DNA of 64,000 nucleotides from Nevskiaceae bacterium (lineage in GTDB: Bacteria; Pseudomonadota; Gammaproteobacteria; Steroidobacterales; Steroidobacteraceae). A program made the translations under genes and the position numbers. The notes beneath the pieces are model-generated. The model was not told the origin of the DNA, did not search any database, and saw only the letters and a list, made by a program, of their open reading frames with translations. This document shows, one piece after another, positions 17,880 through 26,719 of the stretch (position 1 is its first letter; each line of letters starts with the position of its first letter). The stretch lies in assembly GCA_018883185.1 (NCBI GenBank), contig VEQP01000011.1:1-64000 (forward strand), read 5' to 3'.

Positions 17880-19271
17880 ATGAGCTCGTTGTACGTTCCC
17901 CCGCGGCCGCAGCCCTTGGCTGCGCTGGTGTCCTTGCTGCGGGTGATGGCGCAAGGCGACGGCGATCTGCTCAGTCTGCTGCCGGCCAAGGCCTATCGCG
18001 TGAAGACAGGTTGGCTCGGTTATTCGCGTCGCTCGATCCTCATCGTCAATGAACCCGAGCTGCTGCGCGACATACTCACCGACCCCACTGACATCTACCC
18101 GAAGAACGATTTGATGGTCGGCGCGCTGGAGCCGCTCGTCGGTAATTCGATTTTCGTTTCGAGTGGCGCTGTGTGGCGCCGGCAAAGGCAGATGATCGAT
18201 CCGGCCTTTTCGCACATGCGGCTCAATAAGGCGTTCGTATCGATGTCGGCGGCGGTCGATGATTACGAGCGCCGGCTAGATGAGTCGGCCGAGCGCGGTG
18301 AGTCGTTTTCGCTCGATCTGGCGATGAGTCATCTGACGGCAGATATCATTTGCCGTACCGTGTTCTCTACCTCGCTGAAGTCGCAGACGGCGGTCGACGT
18401 GTTCGAGGCTTTTACGGTGTTCGAGCGCACCTGTGCACAGGTCGAGTTGAAACGGCTGATCTTCGATGCGCCCTTCGCGGCGATTCCGCAGCATCCACAG
18501 GTCCTCGAGGCTTGCGAGCAGATCAGGCGACACCTTGGCGATCTCGTCGATACGCATCTCGGTGCCAATGAGGCGCAGTACGACGACATTGCAGCCGAGG
18601 TGATCGCCGCACGCGACGTACAGAGCGGCGAGGGCTTTACGCGCAAGGAACTGCTTGATCAGCTCGGCGTGATGTTCCTGGCAGGGCACGAGACGACGGC
18701 GAGCGCGCTGATCTGGGCTTTCATGATTCTCGCGCTGAATCCGCCGGCGATGGCCCGTATTCGAGCCGAAGTGGCCGAGATCGCAGGCGATGGTCCGATC
18801 AGCCTGGAGCAGGTGCGACGTATGAGTTACGTGCGCAATGTCTTTCGCGAGGCGTTGCGACTCTATCCGCCGATCACCTTCATTCCGCGGGTGGCGGCGG
18901 AGGCCGCGACCATCGGGCCGCATCGGGTCAAGCGCGGTGCCATGCTCATGATCGCGCCGTGGTGCATACACCGACACCGCGACTATTGGAAAAACCCGCA
19001 CGCCTTCGACCCTGATCGCTTCAGCGCCGAGCGGGAACACGAACTCGTGCCGGGTGCTTATCTGCCTTTCGGCCTCGGACCGCGAGTTTGTGTGGGCGCG
19101 GGCTTCGCTCAACTTGAGGCCAGTCTGATCCTTGCTCGCCTCTGTCGTCGCTACGACTTCATGATGCAGGATGCACATAAGGTGCGCCCGGTAGCGCGCC
19201 TGACGACACGTCCTGCGCAGCAGTTGATGTGTCGGGTGGCGCATCGTTCAGATGGCGCCGCTGCGGGATGA
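17880..19271 (+). CDS. Cytochrome P450 within the carotenoid cluster
   Basis: 463-residue soluble-type P450. Seen: the I-helix oxygen-activation motif AGHETT (residues 268-273), ExxR as EALR (324-327), a PERF-like DPDRFSAE, and the haem-thiolate loop PFGLGPRVCVGAGF with Cys404. It lacks a clear N-terminal membrane anchor. It resembles broad bacterial CYPs that hydroxylate fatty acids, terpenoids or carotenoids. It opens a same-strand run P450 - ATP-grasp - crtB with gaps under 40 bp, so a carotenoid or related isoprenoid substrate is a fair inference. P450s are not part of standard spirilloxanthin synthesis. A putidaredoxin-type ferredoxin lies at 51969. Confidence 0.93.
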   Translation: MSSLYVPPRPQPLAALVSLLRVMAQGDGDLLSLLPAKAYRVKTGWLGYSRRSILIVNEPELLRDILTDPTDIYPKNDLMVGALEPLVGNSIFVSSGAVWRRQRQMIDPAFSHMRLNKAFVSMSAAVDDYERRLDESAERGESFSLDLAMSHLTADIICRTVFSTSLKSQTAVDVFEAFTVFERTCAQVELKRLIFDAPFAAIPQHPQVLEACEQIRRHLGDLVDTHLGANEAQYDDIAAEVIAARDVQSGEGFTRKELLDQLGVMFLAGHETTASALIWAFMILALNPPAMARIRAEVAEIAGDGPISLEQVRRMSYVRNVFREALRLYPPITFIPRVAAEAATIGPHRVKRGAMLMIAPWCIHRHRDYWKNPHAFDPDRFSAEREHELVPGAYLPFGLGPRVCVGAGFAQLEASLILARLCRRYDFMMQDAHKVRPVARLTTRPAQQLMCRVAHRSDGAAAG

Positions 19272-19309
19272 GCGCGACACCATGATTGTCCTGCGATGAG
19301 CGTCCTGCC

Positions 19310-20491
19310 GTGAGCGAGACTGTGCTGCTGACCTTGGGCCGCTTGCCCAAGGCGCTGGAAATCGCGCGTGCTTTGGCGGCTGCGGGTTGCCGGGTCGTCG
19401 TCGCCGAACCATTCAAACGCCATCTGACCGGTGCCTCGCGGGCGGTGGCGCGCAGCGTCGTGGTCCACTCGCCGGTCGACGATCACGAGCGCTACCTCAC
19501 CGATATGCAGCGCGTCATCGAGGAGGAGGGAGTTGGGCTCGTGGTACCGGTCTCGGAGGAAATCCTCTTTGCGGCCGCGCTGCGCGATCGATTGCCGGAT
19601 AGCGTGCGGGTGTTTTCCATGCCGTTCGCAACGCTGCGCGCACTGCACGACAAGTATTCATTCATCGGCGTGTGCGCCGCAGCGGGCGTGGCGGCACCGC
19701 AAACCCGTGCGCTCGACTCGCCGGACGCGCAGGCTTTGGCGGATGCGTGTCCTACCGTGGTCAAACCGGTGGCCTCCTGCTCCGGTCGCGGCGTGCAATT
19801 TCTAGAGCGCGGGGCGCGCTTGCCGAGTGTCACGGAGCCCTGCATCGTGCAGGAGTTTTGCGCCGGACAGCTGCTGAGCACCTTCTCGGTGGCGCGTCAC
19901 GGCCAGGTGCTGCTCACGGTCACCTACCGTGGTGCCGTGATGCAGGGCACTGTGGCGGTGTGCTTCGAGCGCATCGATACGCCGCCGCCCGTCGCGCAGT
20001 GGGTCGAACGTTTCGTAGGCCACTGCGGCTTCGACGGTTTCATTTCCTTCGATCTCGTGCAGCAGGCAGAGGGTCTGGTGCATGGCATCGAGTGCAATCC
20101 GCGGGCGACTAGCGGTATCCACTTCGTAGACCCCGAGGGCTTGGCCACGGCCATCCTGCACCCTGAGCAGCCATCGACGCTGCGCTATCGCGAGGAGCGT
20201 TTGCTACAGCAGTTTTATCCTTGTCTCACCGAGACGCAGAAGTCGATGTTCACCGAGCGTTTCGCGCACAATTTTCGCTGTCTACGTCGCGCCCGCGATG
20301 TGACCTGGTCGCTGAGTGACCCGTGGCCGTGGCTCAGTATGCCGTTGAGCTCTTGGACGATCATCGAGCAGGCGCTGCGTCGGGGTTGCACCTTCGGCGA
20401 GGTGGCCATGCTCGACATGGCCTGGACTGGCGGGCCATTGCGCGAGGGCCAGCCGCGAGTTGCCGCGGCGCAAACCCCTGACGTAAAGTGA
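19310..20491 (+). CDS. ATP-grasp ligase within the carotenoid cluster
   Basis: About 393 residues from GTG 19310 (TTG 19286 possible). Layout: an N-terminal pre-ATP-grasp Rossmann-like domain (VLLTLGRLPKALEIARAL and later VPVSEE), an ATP-binding subdomain with VVKPVASCSGRGVQFL (Lys and Gly-rich loop) and IVQEFCAG, then the Mg/ATP site FISFDLV and IECNPRATSGIHF (ExNPR). The C-terminal 90 residues carry no known domain. ATP-grasp enzymes join a carboxylate, through an acyl-phosphate, to an amine, thiol or hydroxyl. It is 38 nt after the P450 and 27 nt before crtB, so a joint tailoring function is suspected; the substrate is unknown. Confidence 0.82.
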   Translation: MSETVLLTLGRLPKALEIARALAAAGCRVVVAEPFKRHLTGASRAVARSVVVHSPVDDHERYLTDMQRVIEEEGVGLVVPVSEEILFAAALRDRLPDSVRVFSMPFATLRALHDKYSFIGVCAAAGVAAPQTRALDSPDAQALADACPTVVKPVASCSGRGVQFLERGARLPSVTEPCIVQEFCAGQLLSTFSVARHGQVLLTVTYRGAVMQGTVAVCFERIDTPPPVAQWVERFVGHCGFDGFISFDLVQQAEGLVHGIECNPRATSGIHFVDPEGLATAILHPEQPSTLRYREERLLQQFYPCLTETQKSMFTERFAHNFRCLRRARDVTWSLSDPWPWLSMPLSSWTIIEQALRRGCTFGEVAMLDMAWTGGPLREGQPRVAAAQTPDVK

Positions 20492-20518
20492 TTCGGGGGT
20501 CGAGGCGGAGACATCGAC

Positions 20519-21586
20519 ATGTTGGGTGATGGTGGCATGGCACCGGGCCTTGCGACGCGGGCGGATCTCGAGGCCTGCCGAGAGGCCATTCGTGTCGGCT
20601 CGCGGACCTTCCACGCGGCTTCTTTTTTGTTGCCCATCCGTGTACGTGAGCCGGCGCTGTCCTTGTATGCCTTTTGTCGTGAAGCGGATGACGCCATCGA
20701 CACCGCGAGTGATCCCGCACCGGCACTGGTGGCGCTGACGAACCGCCTGCAGCGTGCCTATCGCGGTGAACCCATCGACAATGCGGCTGATCGTGCTCTC
20801 GCCGATGTCGTCGCCCGTTTTCATATTCCGATCGACATCCCGGCCGCGTTGCTTGAAGGCTTTGCCTGGGACGCGGAGGGGCGCCGCTACGAGGAGCTGT
20901 CCGATTTGTGCGCTTACGCCACGCGCGTGGCGGGCACGGTGGGCGTGATGATGTCGCTGCTGATGGGTGTGCGTGCGCCGCATGCCTTGGCGCGCGCGGC
21001 GGATCTGGGCATTGGCATGCAACTGTCCAACATAGCGCGCGATGTCGGTGAGGATGCGCGTATGGGACGCATCTACTTGCCATTACGCTGGCTGCGCGCG
21101 GCGGATATCGATCCGCTGCTCTGGTTGCAGCGTCCCGACTTTGATCCGCGACTCGGACGCCTGGTCGATCGGCTGGTGGCGGAGGCGGAGCAGTTGTATA
21201 CCCGTGCGGCGAGCGGCGTCGCGGAGTTGCCCGTCGAGTGTCGCCCGGCCATTCATGCTGCGCGGCTGATGTATGCGCAGATCGGTCGCGAGGTGCAGCG
21301 TCACGGCGGCGATTCGATCAGTTCGCGTGCGGTTGTTTCGGCGCGCCGAAAACTATTTTTGCTGTTGCAGGCCATCACAGTGTCGAGTCATGGCGGTCCG
21401 CCGCTTGATGCGGGGCCGGCCTTGCCGGAGGCTGCCTTTTTGGTCGACGCTGTGCTCCGGCACGATCGGCAACACGGCGTGGTGGCGACTCATGTTGGCG
21501 AGAGCCTGCTGACTCGCGAGTTTTCTCTTGCCCTGCGAGCCTTCGAGCGACTCGAACGCATGGACCAGCGCAGCGGAACGGTCTAG
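20519..21586 (+). CDS. crtB: Phytoene synthase CrtB
   Basis: 355 residues. Condenses two GGPP to phytoene. Seen: first Asp-rich motif READDAID, YCYxVAGTVG-like YATRVAGTVG, and the second motif NIARDVGEDARMGRIYLP. Slightly longer at the C-terminus than typical CrtB (about 300-340). Its stop overlaps the convergent crtC stop by 4 nt. Confidence 0.95.
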   Translation: MLGDGGMAPGLATRADLEACREAIRVGSRTFHAASFLLPIRVREPALSLYAFCREADDAIDTASDPAPALVALTNRLQRAYRGEPIDNAADRALADVVARFHIPIDIPAALLEGFAWDAEGRRYEELSDLCAYATRVAGTVGVMMSLLMGVRAPHALARAADLGIGMQLSNIARDVGEDARMGRIYLPLRWLRAADIDPLLWLQRPDFDPRLGRLVDRLVAEAEQLYTRAASGVAELPVECRPAIHAARLMYAQIGREVQRHGGDSISSRAVVSARRKLFLLLQAITVSSHGGPPLDAGPALPEAAFLVDAVLRHDRQHGVVATHVGESLLTREFSLALRAFERLERMDQRSGTV

Positions 21587-22563
21587 GCGCCTCGCTGCAG
21601 GGGGCGACGCGGTAGGCGCACGGGCAGCAGCGTCTGCACCCAGCGTGACGCGAAGCGATCAAGCGACACGCTCTCGTGAAAGGCGCGCATCGGCTGCCCG
21701 TCCACCGTGGTATCGACCAGCGAACGGGCATAAAACGGTCCGTTCTCTAGCGTCTTGTAGATCGAGGCCTGCGCCCCCGCATCGCAGCGCGTGGTGCGCT
21801 CGATCCCCCAAGGGGTGCAGGGCAGCGTCTGCAGTGGCGGTGGATCGCAGTGGTGCACGCCACGCCCATCGAATCGTAGTGCGAGTGATTTGCCACCGCC
21901 GCCACGCCATGCGGTGTCGTAATAGACGCGGGCGTGATCGTCGAGGGCTGCGCGCGACCAGTTCCAACTGTGGAAGTCGTCCTCGAGTGGGCGCGCCCCT
22001 TGATTGGCATCGAAGTACGCATGACCTTGCCACTGCAGGCGAGGGCGGCTGAACTCGACCTCAATGCGCGCCTGCGGTGCGATCGGATACCAGCGATGTG
22101 CGCCGTCGCGGTCGATGACGTGGTCGATGCCGATCAAGGCCTCAGGGATCAACCGCAGTCGGCCTTGCAGGCGCGTTGGCCATGGTGAGGTGATTTCATT
22201 GATTTCGGCATGCAGCGCGGTGCCATCCCAGTGCAGGCTGCTGCGACCGATGGTCAACTGACCGTTGCTGCGGACAAGATCGGCAGCGCCCCTTTCGGTC
22301 AGCGCCCAACGATGTCCTGCTGCGCCATAGAGGGCGAGATTGAGCGCCGAGTGCTCGAGCGGGTTGATCTGCCGCCGACCGCCCGCCCGCGCCCAAGCGT
22401 ACCAGGGCGAGAACACGCAACCGAGCATGGCGATCATCGTCAGACCGTGACGGCCGCAGTCGCTGAGCGCGTCCACGTACCACCACGCGTAGCCGTTGGT
22501 CGGCAGGCTCGCGGCGAAATCCGGGCCGGTTTGACTCGCTACAGGGTGATGTCTATATTGCAT
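21583..22563 (-). CDS. crtC: Hydroxyneurosporene synthase (1,2-hydratase) CrtC
   Basis: 326 residues. Adds water across the C-1,2 double bond of acyclic carotenoids. Recognised from NGYAWWYVDALSDCGRHGLTMIAMLG, FSPWYAWAR, WYPIAPQARIEVEF, FHSWNWSRA and the RTTRCDAG segment, all CrtC-typical. ATG 22563 is chosen although the frame stays open upstream, because the conserved family N-terminus begins soon after and the divergent crtE promoter region starts there. A TGT-N12-ACA PpsR site overlaps its start codon. Confidence 0.92.
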   Translation of the reverse strand: MQYRHHPVASQTGPDFAASLPTNGYAWWYVDALSDCGRHGLTMIAMLGCVFSPWYAWARAGGRRQINPLEHSALNLALYGAAGHRWALTERGAADLVRSNGQLTIGRSSLHWDGTALHAEINEITSPWPTRLQGRLRLIPEALIGIDHVIDRDGAHRWYPIAPQARIEVEFSRPRLQWQGHAYFDANQGARPLEDDFHSWNWSRAALDDHARVYYDTAWRGGGGKSLALRFDGRGVHHCDPPPLQTLPCTPWGIERTTRCDAGAQASIYKTLENGPFYARSLVDTTVDGQPMRAFHESVSLDRFASRWVQTLLPVRLPRRPLQRGA

Positions 22564-22593
22564 GACAACCCAGTGTGACAACCTAACTTGACA
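22550..22593. promoter_or_regulatory. PpsR/CrtJ operator array between crtC and crtE
   Basis: One perfect TGT-N12-ACA palindrome (22550-22567) is followed by two more TGACA half-sites at 22576 and 22589. All half-sites are in exact 13-bp phase (22550, 22563, 22576, 22589). TGT-N12-ACA is the known CrtJ/PpsR recognition sequence, and ppsR is encoded at 42016. The array fills the 53-bp divergent region and reaches into the crtC start codon, which fits repression of both genes. Confidence 0.75.
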
Positions 22594-22616
22594 TATGCCA
22601 GTCTGAGGGCCTGACC

Positions 22617-23486
22617 ATGGAAAGCACCTCCGCGATCGAGCAGGCTCTCGAGGTCGCCGTGGCGTCCTGCGATACGCTGGGTTGCCCGCCGCGCCTCGCT
22701 GCCGCGATCCGCTATGCGGTATTCCCGGGTGGAGCGCGAATCCGCCCCCGACTTTGTCTGGCCATCGCCGCAGGTTGCGGTGAGCCACACTCACCGCTCG
22801 CGGAGGCAACCGCCGCTTCGATCGAATTGCTGCACTGCGCTTCGCTGGTGCATGACGATTTGCCCTGTTTCGACGATGCCGCGTTGCGGCGCAATCGGCC
22901 ATCGGTGCATCGCGCATTCGATGAGCGGATCGCGCTGCTCGTCGGCGATGCGCTGATCGTGCTCGCGTTTCAAAACGTCGCCCGCGCATTTTCGAGTGCA
23001 GCACCGCGGCTACCCGGCATCGTATTGGCGTTGGGTCGTGCGGCCGGCGCTCCGGGCGGCATCGTCGCGGGTCAGGCCTGGGAGTGCGAGGCCGCGACTC
23101 CGCTTGAGGAATATCGCCGCTTGAAAACGGGTGCGCTGTTCGTCGCGGCGACCGTGGGTGGGGCCTTGTCGGCTGGTGCAGACCCTACGCCGTGGCGGGC
23201 ACTCGGTGAGCGCTTGGGCGAGGCGTATCAATTGGCTGACGATGTGCGCGATGCGCTCGGCACCGACGAGGAGCTTGGCAAACCCGCCCATCGCGACGCG
23301 GATCTCGGTCGTCCGACCGCAGTCGCCGAGCTTGGGTTGCAAGGCAGCGTGCAACGATTCGATGCCTTGATGGCCGAGGCCGTCGAGTCGATCCCGCAGT
23401 GTCCGGGTGCTGAATTCCTGCGTGATCTCGTCGAACTCGAGGCGCAACGCCTCCTGCCCTCGAGCCTGTTGCAGCGCGCTGCCTGA
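22617..23486 (+). CDS. crtE: Geranylgeranyl diphosphate synthase CrtE
   Basis: 289-residue trans-prenyltransferase with the first Asp-rich motif DDLPCFDD (DDx4D) at about residues 80-86 and the second, DDVRD, near residue 203. It supplies GGPP for phytoene and for the bacteriochlorophyll tail. First gene of the crtEF-bchCXYZ-puf superoperon order. ATG 22617 lies 53 bp from the crtC start. Confidence 0.94.
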   Translation: MESTSAIEQALEVAVASCDTLGCPPRLAAAIRYAVFPGGARIRPRLCLAIAAGCGEPHSPLAEATAASIELLHCASLVHDDLPCFDDAALRRNRPSVHRAFDERIALLVGDALIVLAFQNVARAFSSAAPRLPGIVLALGRAAGAPGGIVAGQAWECEAATPLEEYRRLKTGALFVAATVGGALSAGADPTPWRALGERLGEAYQLADDVRDALGTDEELGKPAHRDADLGRPTAVAELGLQGSVQRFDALMAEAVESIPQCPGAEFLRDLVELEAQRLLPSSLLQRAA

Positions 23487-23513
23487 GCGGCCGCGCGCGG
23501 GACGCTCTCGTCG

Positions 23514-24662
23514 ATGCTCGGCAAGCGTTCCTGGCGCGATTGGCGCAATCAATGGGTCATGAACCCGCGCTTCCAGCGCTGGGCCGCTGCCTTTCCCTTG
23601 ACCCGTTCTATCGCACGCTTCGAGGCGCGGGCGATGTTCGATGTCGTCGCCGGCTTCGTGTACTCGCAGCTCGTGCTGGCCTGCCTGCGGCTCGGTTTAC
23701 TTGAGCGCTTGCGTTCGGGTGCCGTGACCGAGGCCGTGTTACAGGCGGAGATTGATTTACCCCCAGCGGCGTTGCGCACTTTGCTGCGGGCTGCCGCGGC
23801 CCTGGAAGTGCTCGAGGTGCGTGAGCCGGGGGATGCGATCAATCGCGAGTCGCCGGATCCTGCGCGCAGTTGGGGCTTGGGGCTGCGAGGCGCCGCATTG
23901 CTCGGCAACCCAGGTGTGCTGGCGATGATCGAACACCACGCGATGCTGTACGCGGATCTTGTCGATCCGCTCGCTATGTTTGCAGCACCACGTGGCTCTA
24001 CCGCGTTGGCGCGGTACTGGCCTTATGCCGCGGCGGATTCGCCTGCGGTCGTCGCGCATGACTCGACCCGTGCCTACACCCGCTTGATGTCCGCGTCGCA
24101 ACAGCTGGTCGCCGGCGAAATTCTCGATGCTTACGACGTGCGGGAGCACCGCTGCGTGCTCGACGTCGGCGGTGGCGACGGCACGTTCCTGCGTGCCGTT
24201 GCGGCGCGCGCACCCGCGGCGCAGCTGATGCTCTTCGATCTTCCAGGTGTCGCCGACCAGGCGCAGGCGGCGTTTGCCGCGGCCGGGCTCGCCACGCGAT
24301 GTCGGGTGGTGCCGGGCGATTTCAGTCGAGACTCGCTGCCTCGTGGTGCGGATCTCATCACTTTCGTTCGAGTGTTGCACGACCACGACGATCCGCGCGT
24401 CGAGCGGATGCTGCGTATGGCCTATGAGGCCTTGCCGCCGGGCGGGCGGCTGGTGGTCGCCGAACCCATGGCGGGTACGGCGGGCGCGGCGCGCATGGGC
24501 GATGCGTATTTCGGCGTCTATCTCTGGGCAATGGGTTCGGGGCGACCGCGCACCATCGCCGAACTAACCGAAATGCTCAGCGCGGCAGGGTTCAGCCGCG
24601 TTCGTCGCCGACCCACGCGCATACCGTTGCAGACCAGCGTGCTCGTCGCCGAGCGGAAGTGA
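23514..24662 (+). CDS. crtF: Hydroxyneurosporene O-methyltransferase CrtF
   Basis: 382 residues. SAM-dependent methylation of the 1-hydroxy group of acyclic carotenoids. Seen: the basic N-terminal region (NQWVMNPRFQRWAAAFPLTR), a dimerisation domain, SAM site VLDVGGGDGTFL (about 220-231), HDHDDPR and AEPMAG. With crtC and crtD it completes the spirilloxanthin branch. 27 bp after crtE. Confidence 0.93.
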   Translation: MLGKRSWRDWRNQWVMNPRFQRWAAAFPLTRSIARFEARAMFDVVAGFVYSQLVLACLRLGLLERLRSGAVTEAVLQAEIDLPPAALRTLLRAAAALEVLEVREPGDAINRESPDPARSWGLGLRGAALLGNPGVLAMIEHHAMLYADLVDPLAMFAAPRGSTALARYWPYAAADSPAVVAHDSTRAYTRLMSASQQLVAGEILDAYDVREHRCVLDVGGGDGTFLRAVAARAPAAQLMLFDLPGVADQAQAAFAAAGLATRCRVVPGDFSRDSLPRGADLITFVRVLHDHDDPRVERMLRMAYEALPPGGRLVVAEPMAGTAGAARMGDAYFGVYLWAMGSGRPRTIAELTEMLSAAGFSRVRRRPTRIPLQTSVLVAERK

Positions 24663-24681
24663 AAAGGTGTCCATTCTCAAG

Positions 24682-24725
24682 TGTCTAAATCAGTTGACAC
24701 CTAATAGCGTAAGCGTAGACTGACA
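24682..24725 (+). promoter_or_regulatory. bchC promoter with PpsR/CrtJ sites
   Basis: A sigma70-like promoter, TTGACA (24694-24699) - 16 bp - TAGACT (24716-24721), lies 32 bp before bchC. A perfect TGT-N12-ACA (24682-24699) covers the -35 box. A second near-match, CGT-N12-ACA (24708-24725), covers the -10. This is the arrangement known for CrtJ-repressed bchC promoters of purple bacteria, and should drive bchCXYZ-puf. Confidence 0.8.
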
Positions 24726-24752
24726 CTTGGAGCACTAGGGAAGGGTTCATCC

Positions 24753-25709
24753 ATGTCTCGTGGGTGGCATGCACATGCGGTGGTGATCGAAGGACCGGAA
24801 CGCCTGTCGGTGGACCGGCTCGCCCTGCAATTGCCTACTGATGACGATGTGGTCGTCGACACCGAGTGGAGTGGCATCAGTAGCGGCACCGAACGATTGC
24901 TGTGGTCCGGTCGCATGCCGGCCTTTCCGGGAATGGGCTATCCCCTTGTGCCCGGGTACGAGTCGATCGGGCGTATCAGCGCGGTTGGCCGCGCGGGTGA
25001 CCCGACGCGTATCGGCGAGCGGGTGTTCGTTCCCGGCGCGCGCTGTTTTGGCGAAGTGCGAGGCCTTTTCGGCGGCGCCGCTTCGCGCTTGGTCGTCCCA
25101 GCCGCCCGAGTCACTCGCGTCGACGAGTCGCTGGGTGATAACGCGATTTTGCTGGCTCTCGCCGCCACTGCCTATCACGCGCTTGCCGCGCCCGGCGCCC
25201 GCGCGCCCGAGTTGATCGTCGGCCACGGAGTCCTCGGTCGGTTGTTGGCGCGCTTGTGTATCGCGGTGTTCGGCAGCCGGCCCACGGTGTGGGAGCGCAG
25301 CGTCACGCGAATGCAAGGAATGCAGGCCTATCCCGTGTGTTCGCCTGACATCGATCAGCGTCGAGATTACAACAGCATCTACGACGTCAGCGGGGACGCC
25401 TCGATCCTCGATCAACTCGTCGGGCGCATCGCGCATGGCGGCGAAGTCGTCCTCGCCGGTTTTTACGTCGAGCCTCTGTCTTTCACCTTCACGCAGGCCT
25501 TTATGCGCGAGGCGCGCATCCGGGTCGCAGCCGAATGGAAGGACACGGATCTGGCGGCGGTGAACGAGCTGTGCGCCAGCGGTCGTCTGTCGCTCGACGG
25601 TCTCATTACGCATCGTCAAAGCCCGCAGCAAGCTGCTGCCGCCTATCAACAGGCGTTTGGCGACCCGGAGTGCCTAAAAATGGTCATTGACTGGAGATCC
25701 GCTGCATGA
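24753..25709 (+). CDS. bchC: Bacteriochlorophyllide a dehydrogenase BchC
   Basis: 318 residues. Oxidises the 3-hydroxyethyl group of the bacteriochlorophyllide precursor to acetyl. MDR-like architecture: N-terminal GroES-like part (SGISSGTERLLW, VPGYESIGRI), a shortened Rossmann part (VGHGVLGRLLARL), and the BchC-typical RRDYNSIYDVSGD. First gene after the PpsR-type promoter. ATGA overlap with bchX. Confidence 0.95.
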   Translation: MSRGWHAHAVVIEGPERLSVDRLALQLPTDDDVVVDTEWSGISSGTERLLWSGRMPAFPGMGYPLVPGYESIGRISAVGRAGDPTRIGERVFVPGARCFGEVRGLFGGAASRLVVPAARVTRVDESLGDNAILLALAATAYHALAAPGARAPELIVGHGVLGRLLARLCIAVFGSRPTVWERSVTRMQGMQAYPVCSPDIDQRRDYNSIYDVSGDASILDQLVGRIAHGGEVVLAGFYVEPLSFTFTQAFMREARIRVAAEWKDTDLAAVNELCASGRLSLDGLITHRQSPQQAAAAYQQAFGDPECLKMVIDWRSAA

Positions 25710-26719
25710 CACCTCCCGCTGAAACGGTCTCCATCCCGATCGAAAAACTCAAACGCAGTTTGCGCGCCGAGGCTGCCGTCGAACCGACGCCCGTGGCCCC
25801 CGCTGCGGTGACCCGCGAGACACAGATCATCGCCATCTACGGCAAGGGTGGTATCGGCAAAAGTTTCACGCTCGCGAATCTCAGCTACATGATGGCCCAG
25901 CAGGGCAAGAAGATCCTTCTCATAGGCTGCGACCCCAAGAGTGACACCACCTCCTTGCTCTTCGGTGGTCGCGCCTGTCCCACCATCATCGAAACCAGTT
26001 CGCGCAAGAAACTTGCGGGCGAACAGGTGGAAATCGGCGATGTCTGCTTCAAGCGCGACGGGGTGTTCGCCATGGAGCTTGGCGGCCCCGAGGTCGGTCG
26101 TGGCTGCGGTGGTCGCGGCATCATCCACGGCTTCGAGACGCTGGAGAAACTGGGCTTCCACGACTGGGGCTTCGATTACGTCCTGCTCGATTTCCTTGGT
26201 GATGTCGTATGCGGCGGATTCGGTCTGCCGATTGCGCGCGACATGTGTCAGAAGGTGATCGTCGTCGGTAGCAACGATTTGCAGTCGCTGTACGTCGCCA
26301 ACAACGTCTGCTCGGCCGTGGAGTACTTCCGCAAGCTCGGCGGCAATGTCGGGGTCGCGGGGCTTGTCATCAACAAAGACGATGGCACGGGCGAAGCGCA
26401 GGCCTTTGCCGAGGCGGCAGGGATACCCGTGCTCGCCGCGATTCCGGCGAACGAAGAAATCCGTCGCAAAAGCGCCAACTACGAAATCATCGGACGACCC
26501 GAAAGCACTTGGGGTTCGCTGTTTGCGCAACTCGCCGAAAACGTGGCTTCAGCGCCTCCCGTACGGCCAAAGCCGCTGTCGCAGGATGGGTTGCTGGGTC
26601 TATTCAAGGGCGAAGCGGTCGGTCGTGGCGTCACCTTGCAACCGGCGACTTTCGAGGACATGTGCGGTGCGTCGCAGATCCACAAACCATCCCTCGAAGT
26701 GATTTACGACACGGTCTGA
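25706..26719 (+). CDS. bchX: Chlorophyllide a reductase iron protein BchX
   Basis: 337 residues, nitrogenase-NifH-like ATPase of chlorophyllide a oxidoreductase, which donates electrons to BchYZ to reduce the C7=C8 bond. Seen: a deviant P-loop YGKGGIGKSFT (about residues 45-55; Phe is usual in BchX), GCDPKSDTT, and the [4Fe-4S] cysteines in GRGCGGRG and DVVCGGFG. Translationally coupled to bchC (ATGA). Confidence 0.96.
   Translation: MTPPAETVSIPIEKLKRSLRAEAAVEPTPVAPAAVTRETQIIAIYGKGGIGKSFTLANLSYMMAQQGKKILLIGCDPKSDTTSLLFGGRACPTIIETSSRKKLAGEQVEIGDVCFKRDGVFAMELGGPEVGRGCGGRGIIHGFETLEKLGFHDWGFDYVLLDFLGDVVCGGFGLPIARDMCQKVIVVGSNDLQSLYVANNVCSAVEYFRKLGGNVGVAGLVINKDDGTGEAQAFAEAAGIPVLAAIPANEEIRRKSANYEIIGRPESTWGSLFAQLAENVASAPPVRPKPLSQDGLLGLFKGEAVGRGVTLQPATFEDMCGASQIHKPSLEVIYDTV

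Noticed and set aside
18276-19244. 322-codon antisense frame in the P450 gene
   Set aside because: The P450 frame holds all family motifs; the antisense frame has none.
22574-22593. Possible second TGT...ACA palindrome near crtE
   Set aside because: Spacer is 14, not 12, so not counted as a canonical PpsR palindrome; retained only as phased TGACA half-sites.
22588-22616. TTGACA before crtE as a -35 box
   Set aside because: At 17-bp spacing the -10 would read CTGACC and abut the ATG; not a credible promoter.
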